Assembly: GCF_050947335.1 (NCBI RefSeq)
Contig: NW_027473848.1
Coordinates: forward strand, 62,001-126,000
Reading direction: 5' to 3'
DNA length: 64,000 nucleotides
Source: Megachile rotundata
Taxonomy: Eukaryota > Arthropoda > Insecta > Hymenoptera > Megachilidae
The notes beneath the pieces are model-generated. The model saw only the letters and a program-made list of their open reading frames with translations. It did no database searches and had not been told where the DNA came from. Both the position numbers and the translations under genes were made by a program. Below, one piece after another: positions 39,191 through 53,197 of the stretch (position 1 is the stretch's first letter; the number at the start of each line of letters is the position of its first letter).

Positions 39191-41127
39191 AGAGTGATAA
39201 TACTAAGAGTAGTGAGTATAGTAATTCTCGTTCTATCGATCATATAAGCATAATATGGCTAATAATATGAGTTAGATTGATAATAATAAGAGTAATAAGT
39301 ATAGTAATTGTCGTTCTCTCGATCATATAAGCATAATATGGCTAATAATATGAGTTGGAGTGATAATACTAAGAGTAGTGAGTACAGTAATTCTCATTCT
39401 ATCGATCATATAAGCATAATATTGCTAATAATATGAGTTAGATTGATAATAATAAGAGTAATAAGTATAGTAATTGTCGTTCTATCGATAATATAATCAT
39501 AATATGGCTAATAATATGAGTTAGATTGATAATACTAAGAGTAGTGAGTATAGTAATTGTCGTTCTATCGATCATATAAGCATAATATGGCTAATAATAT
39601 GAGTTATATTGATAATAATAAGAGTAATAAGTATAGTATTTGTCGTTCTATCGATCATGTAAGCATAATATGGCTAATAATACGAGTTAGATTGATAATA
39701 ATAAGAGTAATGAGTATAGTAATTGTCGTTCTATCGATCATTTAAGCATAATATGGGTAATAATATGAGTCAGATTGATAATAATAACAGTAATAAGTAT
39801 AGTAATTGTCGTTCTATCGATAATATAAGCATAATATGGCTAATAATATGAGTTAGATTGATAATACTAAGAGTAGTGAGTATAGTAGTTCTCGTTCTAT
39901 CGATCATATAAGCATAATATGGCTAATAATATGAGTTAGATTGATAATAATAAGAGTAATAAGTATAGTAATTGTCGTTCTATCGATCATTTAAGCATAA
40001 TATGGGTAATAATATGAGTTAGATTGATAATACTAAGAGTAGTGAGTATAGTAATTCTCGTTCTATCGATCATATAAGCATAATATGGCTAATAATATGA
40101 GTTAGATTGATAATAATAAGAGTAATGAGTATAGTAATTGTAGTTCTATCGATCATTTAAGCATAGTATGGCTAATAATATGAGTTAGATTGATAATAAT
40201 AACAGTAATAAGTATAGTAATTGTCGTTCTATCGATAGTATAACCATAATACGGCTAATAATATGAGTTAGATTGATAATACTAAGAGTAGTGAGTATAG
40301 TAATTCTCGTTCTATCGATCATATAAGCATAATATGGCCAATAATATGAGTCAGATTCATAATAATAACAGTAATAAGTATAGTAATTGTCGTTCCATCG
40401 ATCATATAAGCATAATATGGCTAATAATATGAGTTAGAGTGATAATACTAAGAGTAGTGAGTACAGTAATTCTCATTCTATCGATCATTTAAGCATAATA
40501 TGGCTAATAATATGAGTTAGATTGATAATAATAACAGTAATAAGTATAGTAATTGTCGTTCTATCGATAATACAACCATAATATGGCTAATAATATGAGT
40601 TACATTGATAATACTAAGAGTAGTGAGTATAGTAATTCTCGTTCTATCGATCATATAAGCATAATATGGCTAATAATATGAGTTAGATTGATAATAATAA
40701 GAGTAATAAGTATAGTAATTGTCGTTCTCTCGATCATATAAGCATAATATGGCTAATAATATGAGTTGGAGTGATAATACTAAGAGTAGTGAGTACAGTA
40801 ATTCTCATTCTATCGATCATATAAGCATAATATTGCTAATAATATGAGTTAGATTGATAATAATAAGAGTAATAGGTATAGTAATTGTCGTTCTATCGAT
40901 CATATAAGCATAATAAGGCTAATAATATGAGTTAGATTGATAATACTAAGAGTAGTGAGTATAGTAATTGTCGTTCTATCGATCATATAAGCATAATATG
41001 GCTAATAATATGAGTTAGATTGATAATAATAAGAGTAATGAGTATAGTAATTGTAGTTCTATCGATCATTTAAGCATAATATGGCTAATAATATGAGTTA
41101 GATTGATAATAATAAGAGTAATAAGTA
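37112..41127. repeat. 72/74-unit duplication, second copy
   Basis: This is the second copy of the block at 30.97-35.15 kb. It lacks two units near 39.2 kb that are present both in that copy and in the third copy at 58.3-58.5 kb, so the loss is most simply placed here. After 40,336 it continues into the block that matches 7.1-15.6 kb. Confidence 0.83.
39174..39256 (+). repeat. Hybrid A'/A monomer marking a two-unit deletion
   Basis: The unit starts as A' (G at position 21) but ends as A (T at 46, TTCTCG at 52-57). In the related copies near 33.02 kb and 58.34 kb an A' unit, a D unit and an A unit stand here. Fusing the start of the A' unit to the end of the A unit removes exactly two units (166 bp), which matches the offset change from 6,142 to 5,976 bp. 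The crossover lies between positions 22 and 45. Confidence 0.85.
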
Positions 41128-44100
41128 TAGTAATTGTCGTTCTATCGATAATATAACCATAGTACGGCTAATAATATGAGTTAGATTGATAATACTAAGA
41201 GCAGTGAGTATAGTAATTCTCGTTCTATCGATCATATAAGCATAATATGGCTAATAATATGAGTTAGATTGATAATAATAAGAGTAATGGGTATAGTAAT
41301 TGTAGATCTATCGATCATTTAAGCATAATATGGCTAATAATATGAGTTAGATTGATAATAATAACAGTAATAAGTATAGTAATTGTCGTTCTATCGATAA
41401 TATAACCATAATATGGCTAATAATATGAGTTAGTTTGATAATACTAAGAGTAGTGAGTATAGTAATTCTCGTTCTATCGATCATATAAGCATAATATGGC
41501 TAATAATATGAGTTAGATTGATAATAATAAGAGTAATAAGTATAGTAATTGTCGTTCTCTCGATCATATAAGCATAATATGGCTAATAATATGAGTTAGA
41601 GTGATAATACTAAGAGTAGTGAGTACAGTAATTCTCATTCTATCGATCATATAAGCATAATATGGCTAGTAATATGAGTTAGATTGATAATAATAAGAGT
41701 AATAAGTATAGTATTTGTCGTTCTATCGATCATGTAAGCATAATATGGCTAATAATACGAGTTAGATTGATAATAATAAGAGTAATGAGTATAGTAGTTG
41801 TAGATCTATCGATCATATAAGCATAATATGGCTAATAATATGAGTTAGATTGATAATAATAACAGTAATAAGTATAGTAATTGTCGTTCTATCGATAATA
41901 TAAGCATAATATGGCTAATAATATGAGTTAGATTGATAATACTAAGAGTAGTGAGTATAGTAATTGTCGTTCTATCGATCATATAAGCATAATATGGCTA
42001 ATAATATGAGTTAGATTGATAATAATAAGAGTAATAAGTATAGTATTTGTCGTTCTATCGATCATATAAGCATAATATGGCTAATAATACGAGATAGATT
42101 GATAATAATAAGAGTAGTAAGTATAGTAATTGTCGTTCTATCGATCATTTAAGCATAATATGGCTATTAATATGAGTTAGATTGATAATACTAAGAGTAG
42201 TGAGTATAGTAATTCTCGTTCTATCGATCATATAAGCATAATATGGCTAATAATATGAGTTAGATTGATAATACTAAGAGTAGTGAGTATAGTAGTTCTC
42301 GTTCTATCGATCATATAAGCATAATATGGCTAATAATATGAGTTAGATTGATAATAATAAGAGTAATAAGTATAGTAATTGTCGTTCTATCGATCATATA
42401 AGCATAATAAGGCTAATAATATGAGTTAGATTGATAATACTAAGAGTAGTGAGTATAGTAATTGTCGTTCTATCGATCATATAAGCATAATATGGCTAAT
42501 AATATGAGTTAGATTGATAATAATAAGAGTAATGAGTATAGTAATTGTAGATCTATCGATCATTTAAGCATAATATGGCTAATAATATGAGTTAGATTGA
42601 TAATAATAACAGTAATAAGTATAGTAATTGTCGTTCTATCGATAATATAACCATAATATGGCTAATAATATGAGTTAGATTGATAATACTAAGAGTAGTG
42701 AGTATAGTAATTCTCGTTCTATCGATCATATAAGCATAATATGGCTAATAATATGAGTTAGATTGATAATAATAAGAGTAATAAGTATAGTAATTGTCGT
42801 TCTCTCGATCATATAAGCATAATATGGCTAATAATATGAGTTAGAGTGATAATACTAAGAGTAGTGAGTACAGTAATTCTCATTCTATCGATCATATAAG
42901 CATAATATGGCTAGTAATATGAGTTAGATTGATAATAATAAGAGTAATAAGTATAGTATTTGTCGTTCTATCGATCATGTAAGCATAATATGGCTAATAA
43001 TACGAGTTAGATTGATAATAATAAGAGTAATGAGTATAGTAATTGTAGATCTATCGATCATTTAAGCATAATATGGCTAATAATATGAGTTAGATTGATA
43101 ATAATAACAGTAATAAGTATAGTAATTGTCGTTCTATCGATAATATAAGCATAATATGGCTAATAATATGAGTTAGATTGATAATACTAAGAGTAGTGAG
43201 TATAGTAATTCTCGTTCTATCGATCATATAAGCATGATATGGCTAATAATATGAGTTAGATTGATAATAATAAGAGTAATAAGTATAGTAATTGTCGTTC
43301 TATCGATCATATAAGCATAATAAGGCTAATAATATGAGTTAGATTGATAATACTAAGAGTAGTGAGTATAGTAATTCTCGTTCTATCGATCATATAAGCA
43401 TAATATGGCTAATAATATGAGTTAGATTGATAATAATAAGAGTAATGAGTATAGTAATTGTAGATCTATCGATCATTTAAGCATAATATGGCTAATAATA
43501 TGAGTTAGATTGATAATAATAACAGTAATAAGTATAGTAATTGTCGTTCTATCGATCATTTAAGCATAATATGGGTAATAATATGAGTCAGATTGATAAT
43601 AATAACAGTAATAAGTATAGTAATTGTCGTTCTATCGATAATATAAGCATAATATGGCTAATAATATGAGTTAGATTGATAATACTAAGAGTACTGAGTA
43701 TAGTAGTTCTCGTTCTATCGATCATATAAGCATAATATGGCTAATAATATGAGTTAGATTGATAATAATAAGAGTAATAAGTATAGTAATTGTCGTTCTA
43801 TCGATCATATAAACATAATAGGGCTAATAATATGAGTTAGATTGATAATACTAAGAGTAGTGAGTATAGTAATTCTCGTTCTATCGATCATATAAGCATA
43901 ATATGGCTAATAATATGAGTTAGATTGATAATAATAAGAGTAATGAGTATAGTAATTGTAGATCTATCGATCATTTAAGCATAATATGGCTAATAATATG
44001 AGTTAGATTGATAATAGTGAGTGTAATAAGTATAGTGAATGTCGTTCTATCGATCATATCAGCATAATACGGGTAATAATATGAGTTGGATTGATAATAA

Positions 44101-45889
44101 TAAGAGTAATGAGTATAGTAATTGTAGGTCTATCGATCGTATAAGCATAATATGGCTAATAATATGAGTCAGATTCATAATAATAACAGTAATAAGTATA
44201 GTAATTGTCGTTCTATCGATCATATAAGCATAATATGGCTAATAATATGAGTTAGATTGATAATAATAAGAGTAATGAGTATAGTAATTGTAGATCTATC
44301 GATCATTTAAGCATAATATGGCTAATAATATGAGTTAGATTGATAATAATAACAGTAATAAGTATAGTAATTGTCGTTCTATCGATCATTTAAGCATAAT
44401 ATGGGTAATAATATGAGTCAGATTGATAATAATAACAGTAATAAGTATAGTAATTGTCGTTCTATCGATAATATAAGCATAATATGGCTAATAATATGAG
44501 TTAGATTGATAATACTAAGAGTAGTGAGTATAGTAGTTCTCGTTCTATCGATCATATAAGCATAATATGGCTAATAATATGAGTTAGATTGATAATAATA
44601 AGAGTAATAAGTATAGTAATTGTCGTTCTATCGATCATATAAACATAATAGGGCTAATAATATGAGTTAGATTGATAATACTAAGAGTAGTGAGTATAGT
44701 AATTCACGTTCTATCGATCATATAAGCATAATATGGCTAATAATATGAGTTAGATTGATAATAATAAAAGTAATGAGTATAGTAATTGTAGATCTATCGA
44801 TCATTTAAGCATAATATGGCTAATAATATGAGTTAGATTGATAATAGTGAGTGTAATAAGTATAGTGAATGTCGTTCTATCGATCATATCAGCATAATAC
44901 GGGTAATAATATGAGTTGGATTGATAATAATAAGAGTAATGAGTATAGTAATTGTAGGTCTATCGATCGTATAAGCATAATATGGCTAATAATATGAGTC
45001 AGATTCATAATAATAACAGTAATAAGTATAGTAATTGTCGTTCTATCGATCATATAAGCATAATATGGCTAATAATATGAGTTAGAGTGATAATACTAAG
45101 AGTAGTGAGTACAGTAATTCTCATTCTATCGATCATTTAAGCATAATATGGCTAATAATATGAGTTAGATTGATAATAATAAGAGTAATAAGTATAGTAT
45201 TTGTCGTTCTATCGATCATATAAGCATAATATGGCTAATAATACGAGTTAGATTGATAATAGTAAGAGTAATAAGTACAGTAATTGTCGTTCTATCGATC
45301 ATTTAAGCATAATATGGCTATTAATATGAGTTAGATTGATAATAATAAGAGTAATGAGTATAGTAATTGTAGTTCTATCGATCATATCTGCATAATATGG
45401 TTAATAATATGAGTTAGAATGATAATACTAAGAGTAGTGAGTATAGTAGTTCTCGTTCTATCGATCATATAAGCATAATATGGCTAATAATATGAGTTAG
45501 ATTGATAATAATAAGAGTAATAAGTATAGTAATTGTCGTTCTATCGATCATATAAGCATAATAAGGCTAATAATATGAGTTAGATTGATAATACTAAGAG
45601 TAGTGAGTATAGTAATTGTCGTTCTATCGATCATATAAGCATAATATGGCTAATAATATGAGTTAGATTGATAATAATAAGAGTACTGAGTATAGTAATT
45701 GTAGATCTATCGATCATTTAAGCATAATATGGCTAATAATATGAGTTAGATTGGTAATAATAACAGTAATAAGTATAGTAATAGTCGTTCTATCGATAAC
45801 ATAACCATAATATGGCTAATAATATGAGTTAGATTGATAATACTAAGAGTAGTGAGTATAGTAATTCTCGTTCTATCGATCATATAAGC

Positions 45890-47745
45890 ATAATTATGGC
45901 TATAATATGAGTTAGATTGATAATAATAAGAGTAATAAGTATAGTAATTGTCGTTCTCTCGATCATATAAGCATAATATGGCTAATAATATGAGTTAGAG
46001 TGATAATACTAAGAGTAGTGAGTACAGTAATTCTCATTCTATCGATCATATAAGCATAATATGGCTAGTAATATGAGTTAGATTGATAATAATAAGAGTA
46101 ATAAGTATAGAATTTGTCGTTCTATCGATCATGTAAGCATAATATGGCTAATAATACGAGTTAGATTGATAATAATAAGAGTAATGAGTATAGTAATTGT
46201 AGATCTATCGATCATATAAGCATAATATGGCTAATAATATGAGTTAGATTGATAATAATAACAGTAATAAGTATAGTAATTGTCGTTCTATCGATAATAT
46301 AAGCATAATATGGCTAATAATATGAGTTAGATTGATAATACTAAGAGTAGTGAGTATAGTAATTGTCGTTCTATCGATCATATAAGCATAATATGGCTAA
46401 TAATATGAGTTAGATTGATAATAATAAGAGTAATAAGTATAGTATTTGTCGTTCTATCGATCATATAAGCATAATATGGCTAATAATACGAGTTAGATTG
46501 ATAATAATAAGAGTAGTAAGTATAGTAATTGTCGTTCTATCGTTCATATAAGCATAATATGGCTAATAATATGAGTTAGATTGATAATAATAAGAGTAAT
46601 AAGTATAGTAATTGTCGTTCTATCGATCATTTAAGCATAATATGGGTAATAATATGAGTCAGATTGATAATAATAACAGTATAAGTATAGTAATTGTCGT
46701 TCTATCGATAATATAAGCATAATATGGCTAATAATATGAGTTAGATTGATAATACTAAGAGTAGTGAGTATAGTAGTTCTCGTTCTATCGATCATATAAG
46801 CATAATACGGCTAATAATGTGAGTTAGATTGATAATAATAAGAGTAATAAGTATAGTAATTGTCGTTCTACGATCATATAAGCATAATAAGGCTAATAAT
46901 ATGAGTTAGATTGATAATACTAAGAGTAGTGAGTATAGTAATTCTCGTTCTATCGATCATATAAGCATAATATGGCTAATAATATGAGTTAGATTGATAA
47001 TAATAAGAGTAATGAGAATAGTAATTGTAGATCTATCGATCATTTAAGCATATATGGCTAATAATATGAGTCAGATTGATAAGAATAACAGTAATAAGTA
47101 TAGTAATTGTCGTTCTATCGATAATATAAGCATAATATGGCTAATAATATGAGTTAGATGGATAATACTATGAGTAGTGAGTATAGTAGTTCTCGTTCTA
47201 TCGATCATATAAGCATAATATGGCTAATAATATGAGTTAGATTGATAATAATAAGAGTAATAAGTATAGTAATAGTAGATCTATCGATCATTTAAGCATA
47301 TATGGCTAATAATATGAGTTAGATTGATAATAATAACAGTAATAAGTATAGTAATTGTCGTTCTATCGATCATTTAAGCATAATATGGGTAATAATATGA
47401 GTCAGATTGATAATAATAACAGTAATAAGTATAGTAATTGTCGTTCTATCAATAATATAAGCATAATATGGCTAATAATATGAGTTAGATTGATAATACT
47501 AAGAGTAGTGAGTAAAGTAGTTCTCGTTCTATCGATCATATAAGCATAATATGGCTAATAATATGAGTTAGATTGATAATAATAAGAGTAATAAGTATAG
47601 TAATTGTCGTTCTATCGATCATATAAGCATAATATGGCTAATAATATGAGTTAGATTGATAATACTAAGAGTAGTGAGTATAGTAATTCTCGTTCTATCG
47701 ATCATATAAGCATAATATGGCTAATAATATGAGTTAGATTTGATA
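45890..47745. other. Cluster of single-base indels and private substitutions
   Basis: Small changes not seen elsewhere are crowded here: CATAATTATGGCTATAAT near 45,893 (one base in, one out), CAGTATAAG near 46,680 (-1), TTCTACGATC near 46,868 (-1), AGCATATATGG near 47,050 and 47,297 (-1 each) and GATTTGATAAT near 47,740 (+1). The net -3 matches the measured phase shift from 81 to 78. Private substitutions include TATCGTTCAT near 46,542, GAGAATAG near 47,015, TTAGATGGAT near 47,158 and GTAAAGTAG near 47,513. The unit types themselves are normal. Confidence 0.88.
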
Positions 47746-48379
47746 ATAATAAGAGTAATGAGTATAGTAATTGTAGATCTATCGATCATTTAAGCATAAT
47801 ATGGCTAATAATATGAGTTAGATTGATAATAGTGAGTGTAATAAGTATAGTGAATGTCGTTCTATCGATCATATCAGCATAATACGGGTAATAATATGAG
47901 TTGGATTGATAATAATAAGAGTAATGAGTATAGTAATTGTAGGTCTATCGATCATATAAGCATAATATGGCTAATAATATGAGTCAGATTCATAATAATA
48001 ACAGTAATAAGTATAGTAATTGTCGTTCTATCGATCATATAAGCATAATATGGCTAATAATATGAGTTAGAGTGATAATACTAAGAGTAGTGAGTACAGT
48101 AATTCTCATTCTATCGATCATTTAAGCATAATATGGCTAATAATATGAGTTAGATTGATAATAATAACAGTAATAAGTATAGTAATTGTCGTTCTATCGA
48201 TAATATAACCATAATATGGCTAATAATATGAGTTAGATTGATAATACTAAGAGTAGTGAGTATAGTAATTCTCGTTCTATCGATCATATAAGCATAATAT
48301 GGCTAATAATACGAGTTAGATTGATAATAATAAGAGTAATAAGTATAGTAATTGTCGTTCTATCGATCATTTAAGCATA

Positions 48380-50210
48380 ATATGGGTAATAATATGAGTC
48401 AGATTGATAATAATAACAGTAATAAGTATAGTAATTGTCGTTCTATCGATAATATAAGCATAATATGGCTAATAATATGAGTTAGATTGATAATACTAAG
48501 AGTAGTGAGTATAGTAGTTCTCGTTCTATCGATCATATAAGCATAATACGGCTAATAATGTGAGTTAGATTGATAATAATAAGAGTAATAAGTATAGTAA
48601 TTGTCGTTCTACCGATCATATAAGCATAATAAGGCTAATAATATGAGTTAGATTGATAATACTAAGAGTAGTGAGTATAGTAATTGTCGTTCTATCGATC
48701 ATATAAGCATAATATGGCTAATAATATGAGTTAGATTGATAATAATAAGAGTAATAAGTATAGTATTTGTCGTTCTATCGATCATATAAGCATAATATGG
48801 CTAATAATATGAGTTAGATTGATAATAATAAGAGTAATAAGTATAGTATTTGTCGTTCTATCGATCATATAAGCATAATATGGCTAATAATACGAGTTAG
48901 ATTGATAATAATAAGAGTAGTAAGTATAGTAATTGTCGTTCTATCGATCATATAAGCATAATATGGCTAATAATATGAGTTAGATTGATAATAATAAGAG
49001 TAATAAGTATAGTAATTGTCGTTCTATCGATCATTTAAGCATAATATGGGTAATAATATGAGTCAGATTGATAATAATAACAGTAATAAGTATAGTAATT
49101 GTCGTTCTATCGATAATATAAGCATAATATGGCTAATAATATGAGTTAGATTGATAATACTAAGAGTAGTGAGTATAGTAGTTCTCGTTCTATCGATCAT
49201 ATAAGCATAATACGGCTAATAATGTGAGTTAGATTGATAATAATAAGAGTAATAAGTATAGTAATTGTCGTTCTACCGATCATATAAGCATAATAAGGCT
49301 AATAATATGAGTTAGATTGATAATACTAAGAGTAGTGAGTATAGTAATTCTCGTTCTATCGATCATATAAGCATAATATGGCTAATAATATGAGTTAGAT
49401 TGATAATAATAAGAGTAATGAGTATAGTAATTGTAGATATATCGATCATTTAAGCATAATATGGCTAATAATATGAGTCAGATTGATAAGAATAACAGTA
49501 ATAAGTATAGTAATTGTCGTTCTATCGATAATATAAGCATAATATGGCTAATAATATGAGTTAGATTGATAATACTATGAGTAGTGAGTATAGTAGTTCT
49601 CGTTCTATCGATCATATAAGCATAATATGGCTAATAATATGAGTTAGATTGATAATAATAAGAGTAATAAGTATAGTAATTGTAGATCTATCGATCATTT
49701 AAGCATAATATGGCTAATAATATGAGTTAGATTGATAATAATAACAGTAATAAGTATAGTAATTGTCGTTCTATCGATCATTTAAGCATAATATGGGTAA
49801 TAATATGAGTCAGATTGATAATAATAACAGTAATAAGTATAGTAATTGTCGTTCTATCAATAATATAAGCATAATATGGCTAATAATATGAGTTAGATTG
49901 ATAATACTAAGAGTAGTGAGTATAGTAGTTCTCGTTCTATCGATCATATAAGCATAATATGGCTAATAATATGAGTTAGATTGATAATAATAAGAGTAAT
50001 AAGTATAGTAATTGTCGTTCTATCGATCATATAAGCATAATATGGCTAATAATATGAGTTAGATTGATAATACTAAGAGTAGTGAGTATAGTAATTCTCG
50101 TTCTATCGATCATATAAGCATAATATGGCTAATAATATGAGTTAGATTGATAATAATAAGAGTAATGAGTATAGTAATTGTAGATCTATCGATCATTTAA
50201 GCATAATATG
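48380..50210. repeat. Block of E, A, J and C units, partly repeated eight units apart
   Basis: J units start their GTCGTTCTACCG strings at 48,603 and 49,267 (664 bp, eight units). The block resembles 2.8-4.9 kb and 13.1-14.3 kb in order of types and ends at the F-G-H trimer at 50,210. No non-satellite sequence is present. Confidence 0.75.
48716..48881 (+). repeat. Two identical adjacent B' monomers (single-unit duplication)
   Basis: Units 48,716-48,798 and 48,799-48,881 read the same: B' with TATTTGTCG and CATATAAGC. The matching places in other blocks, such as 46,395-46,477 and 2,823-2,905, have the unit once before the TACGAG unit. It is the clearest single-monomer duplication I saw. Confidence 0.8.
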
Positions 50211-50480
50211 GCTAATAATATGAGTTAGATTGATAATAGTGAGTGTAATAAGTATAGTGAATGTCGTTCTATCGATCATATCAGCATAATACGGGTAATA
50301 ATATGAGTTGGATTGATAATAATAAGAGTAATGAGTATAGTAATTGTAGGTCTATCGATCATATAAGCATAATATGGCTAATAATATGAGTCAGATTCAT
50401 AATAATAACAGTAATAAGTATAGTAATTGTCGTTCTATCGATCATATAAGCATAATATGGCTAATAATATGAGTTAGAGT

Positions 50481-52057
50481 GATAATACTAAGAGTAGTGA
50501 GTACAGTAATTCTCATTCTATCGATCATTTAAGCATAATATGGCTAATAATATGAGTTAGATTGATAATAATAACAGTAATAAGTATAGTAATTGTCGTT
50601 CTATCGATAATATAACCATAATATGGCTAATAATATGAGTTAGATTGATAATACTAAGAGTAGTGAGTATAGTAATTCTCGTTCTATCGATCATATAAGC
50701 ATAATATGGCTAATAATACGAGTTAGATTGATAATAATAAGAGTAATAAGTATAGTAATTGTCGTTCTATCGATCATTTAAGCATAATATGGCTAATAAT
50801 ATGAGTTAGATTGATAATAATAAGAGTAGTGAGTATAGTAATTGTAGTTCTATCGATCATATTTGCATAATATGGTTAATAATATGAGTTAGATTGATAA
50901 TAATAAGAGTAGTAAGTATAGTAATTGTCGTTCTATCGATAATATAAGCATAATATGGCTAATAATATGAGTTAGATTGATAATACTAAGAGTAGTGAGT
51001 ATAGTAATTCTCGTTCTATCGATCATATAAGCATAATATGGCTAATAATATGAGTTAGATTGATAATAATAAGAGTAATAAGTATAGTAATTGTCGTTCT
51101 CTCGATCATGTAAGCATAATATGGCTAATAATATGAGTTAGAGTGATAATACTAAGAGTAGTGAGTACAGTAATTCTCATTCTATCGATCATATAAGCAT
51201 AATATGGCTAGTAATATGAGTTAGATTGATAATAATAAGAGTAATAAGTACAGTATTTGTCGTTCTATCGATCATGTAAGCATAATATGGCTAATAATAC
51301 GAGTTAGATTGATAATAATAAGAGTAATGAGTATAGTAATTGTAGATCTATCGATCATTTAAGCATAATATGGCTAATAATATGAGTTAGATTGATAATA
51401 ATAACAGTAATAAGTATAGTAATTGTCGTTCTATCGATAATATAATCATAATATGGCTAATAATATGAGTTAGATTGATAATACTAAGAGTAGTGAGTAT
51501 AGTAATTCTCGTTCTATCGATCATATAAGCATAATATGGCTAATAATATGAGTTAGATTGATAATAATAACAGTAATAAGTATAGTAATTGTCGTTCTAT
51601 AGATAATATAATCATAATATGGCTAATAATATGAGTTAGATTGATAATACTAAGAGTAGTGAGTATAGTAATTGTCGTTCTATCGATCATATAAGCATAA
51701 TATGGCTAATAATATGAGTTAGATTGATAATAATAAGAGTAATAAGTATAGTATTTGTCGTTCTATCGATCATGTAAGCATAATATGGCTAATAATACGA
51801 GTTAGATTGATAATAATAAGAGTAATGAGTATAGTAATTGTCGTTCTATCGATCATTTAAGCATAATATGGGTAATAATATGAGTCAGATTGATAATAAT
51901 AACAGTAATAAGTATAGTAATTGTCGTTCTATCGATAATATAAGCATAATATGGCTAATAATATGAGTTAGATTGATAATACTAAGAGTAGTGAGTATAG
52001 TAGTTCTCGTTCTATCGATCATATAAGCATAATATGGCTAATAATATGAGTTAGATT
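50481..52057. repeat. 19-unit block, first copy; second copy starts at 52,058
   Basis: The order A', D, A, TACGAG unit, C-like unit with GAGTAGTGAG, a CATATTTGC unit and so on recurs from 52,058 at +1,577 bp. The GTAGTGAGTATAGTAATTG change near 50,826 also occurs near 52,403. The second copy is cut short at the hybrid unit 52,700-52,782. The first copy also matches 20.2-21.8 kb at an offset of 30,206 bp. Confidence 0.82.
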
Positions 52058-52118
52058 GATAATACTAAGAGTAGTGAGTACAGTAATTCTCATTCTATCG
52101 ATCATTTAAGCATAATAT
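52036..52118 (+). repeat. Hybrid A/A' monomer marking a 19-unit tandem duplication
   Basis: The unit begins as A (T at position 21) and ends as A' (C at 46, TTCTCATTC, CATTTAAGC). Its second half and the units after it repeat the sequence from 50,481, a distance of 1,577 bp or 19 units. This is the junction expected when a 19-unit stretch is duplicated by out-of-register recombination within the shared core. Confidence 0.83.
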
Positions 52119-52699
52119 GGCTAATAATATGAGTTAGATTGATAATAATAACAGTAATAAGTATAGTAATTGTCGTTCTATCGATAATATAACCATAATA
52201 TGGCTAATAATATGAGTTAGATTGATAATACTAAGAGTAGTGAGTATAGTAATTCTCGTTCTATCGATCATATAAGCATAATATGGCTAATAATACGAGT
52301 TAGATTGATAATAATAAGAGTAATAAGTATAGTAATTGTCGTTCTATCGATCATTTAAGCATAATATGGCTAATAATATGAGTTAGATTGATAATAATAA
52401 GAGTAGTGAGTATAGTAATTGTAGTTCTATCGATCATATTTGCATAATATGGTTAATAATATGAGTTAGATTGATAATAATAAGAGTAGTAAGTATAGTA
52501 ATTGTCGTTCTATCGATAATATAAGCATAATATGGCTAATAATATGAGTTAGATTGATAATACTAAGAGTAGTGAGTATAGTAATTCTCGTTCTATCGAT
52601 CATATAAGCATAATATGGCTAATAATATGAGTTAGATTGATAATAATAAGAGTAATAAGTATAGTAATTGTCGTTCTCTCGATCATGTAAGCATAATAT

Positions 52700-52782
52700 G
52701 GCTAATAATATGAGTTAGAGTGATAATACTAAGAGTAGTGAGTATAGTAATTGTCGTTCTATCGATCATATAAGCATAATAT
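52700..52782 (+). repeat. Hybrid A'/A monomer marking a six-unit deletion
   Basis: The unit starts as A' (G at 21) and ends as an A with TTGTCG and CATATAAGC. In the matching copy, 20.92-21.47 kb, six more units lie between those two halves. Combined with the 19-unit gain before it, the expected net change is +13 units. The offset to the 20-21 kb copy indeed changes from 30,206 to 31,285 bp, which is 13 units. Confidence 0.83.
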
Positions 52783-53197
52783 GGCTAATAATATGAGTTA
52801 CATTGATAATAATAAGAGTAATAAGTATAGTATTTGTCGTTCTATCGATCATGTAAGCATAATATGGCTAATAATACGAGTTAGATTGATAATAATAAGA
52901 GTAATGAGTATAGTAATTGTCGTTCTATCGATCATTTAAGCATAATATGGGTAATAATATGAGTCAGATTGATAATAATAACAGTAATAAGTATAGTAAT
53001 TGTCGTTCTATCGATAATATAAGCATAATATGGCTAATAATATGAGTTAGATTGATAATACTAAGAGTAGTGAGTATAGTAGTTCTCGTTCTATCGATCA
53101 TATAAGCATAATATGGCTAATAATATGAGTTAGATTGATAATAATAAGAGTAATGAGTATAGTAATTGTAGATCTATCGATCATTTAAGCATAATAT

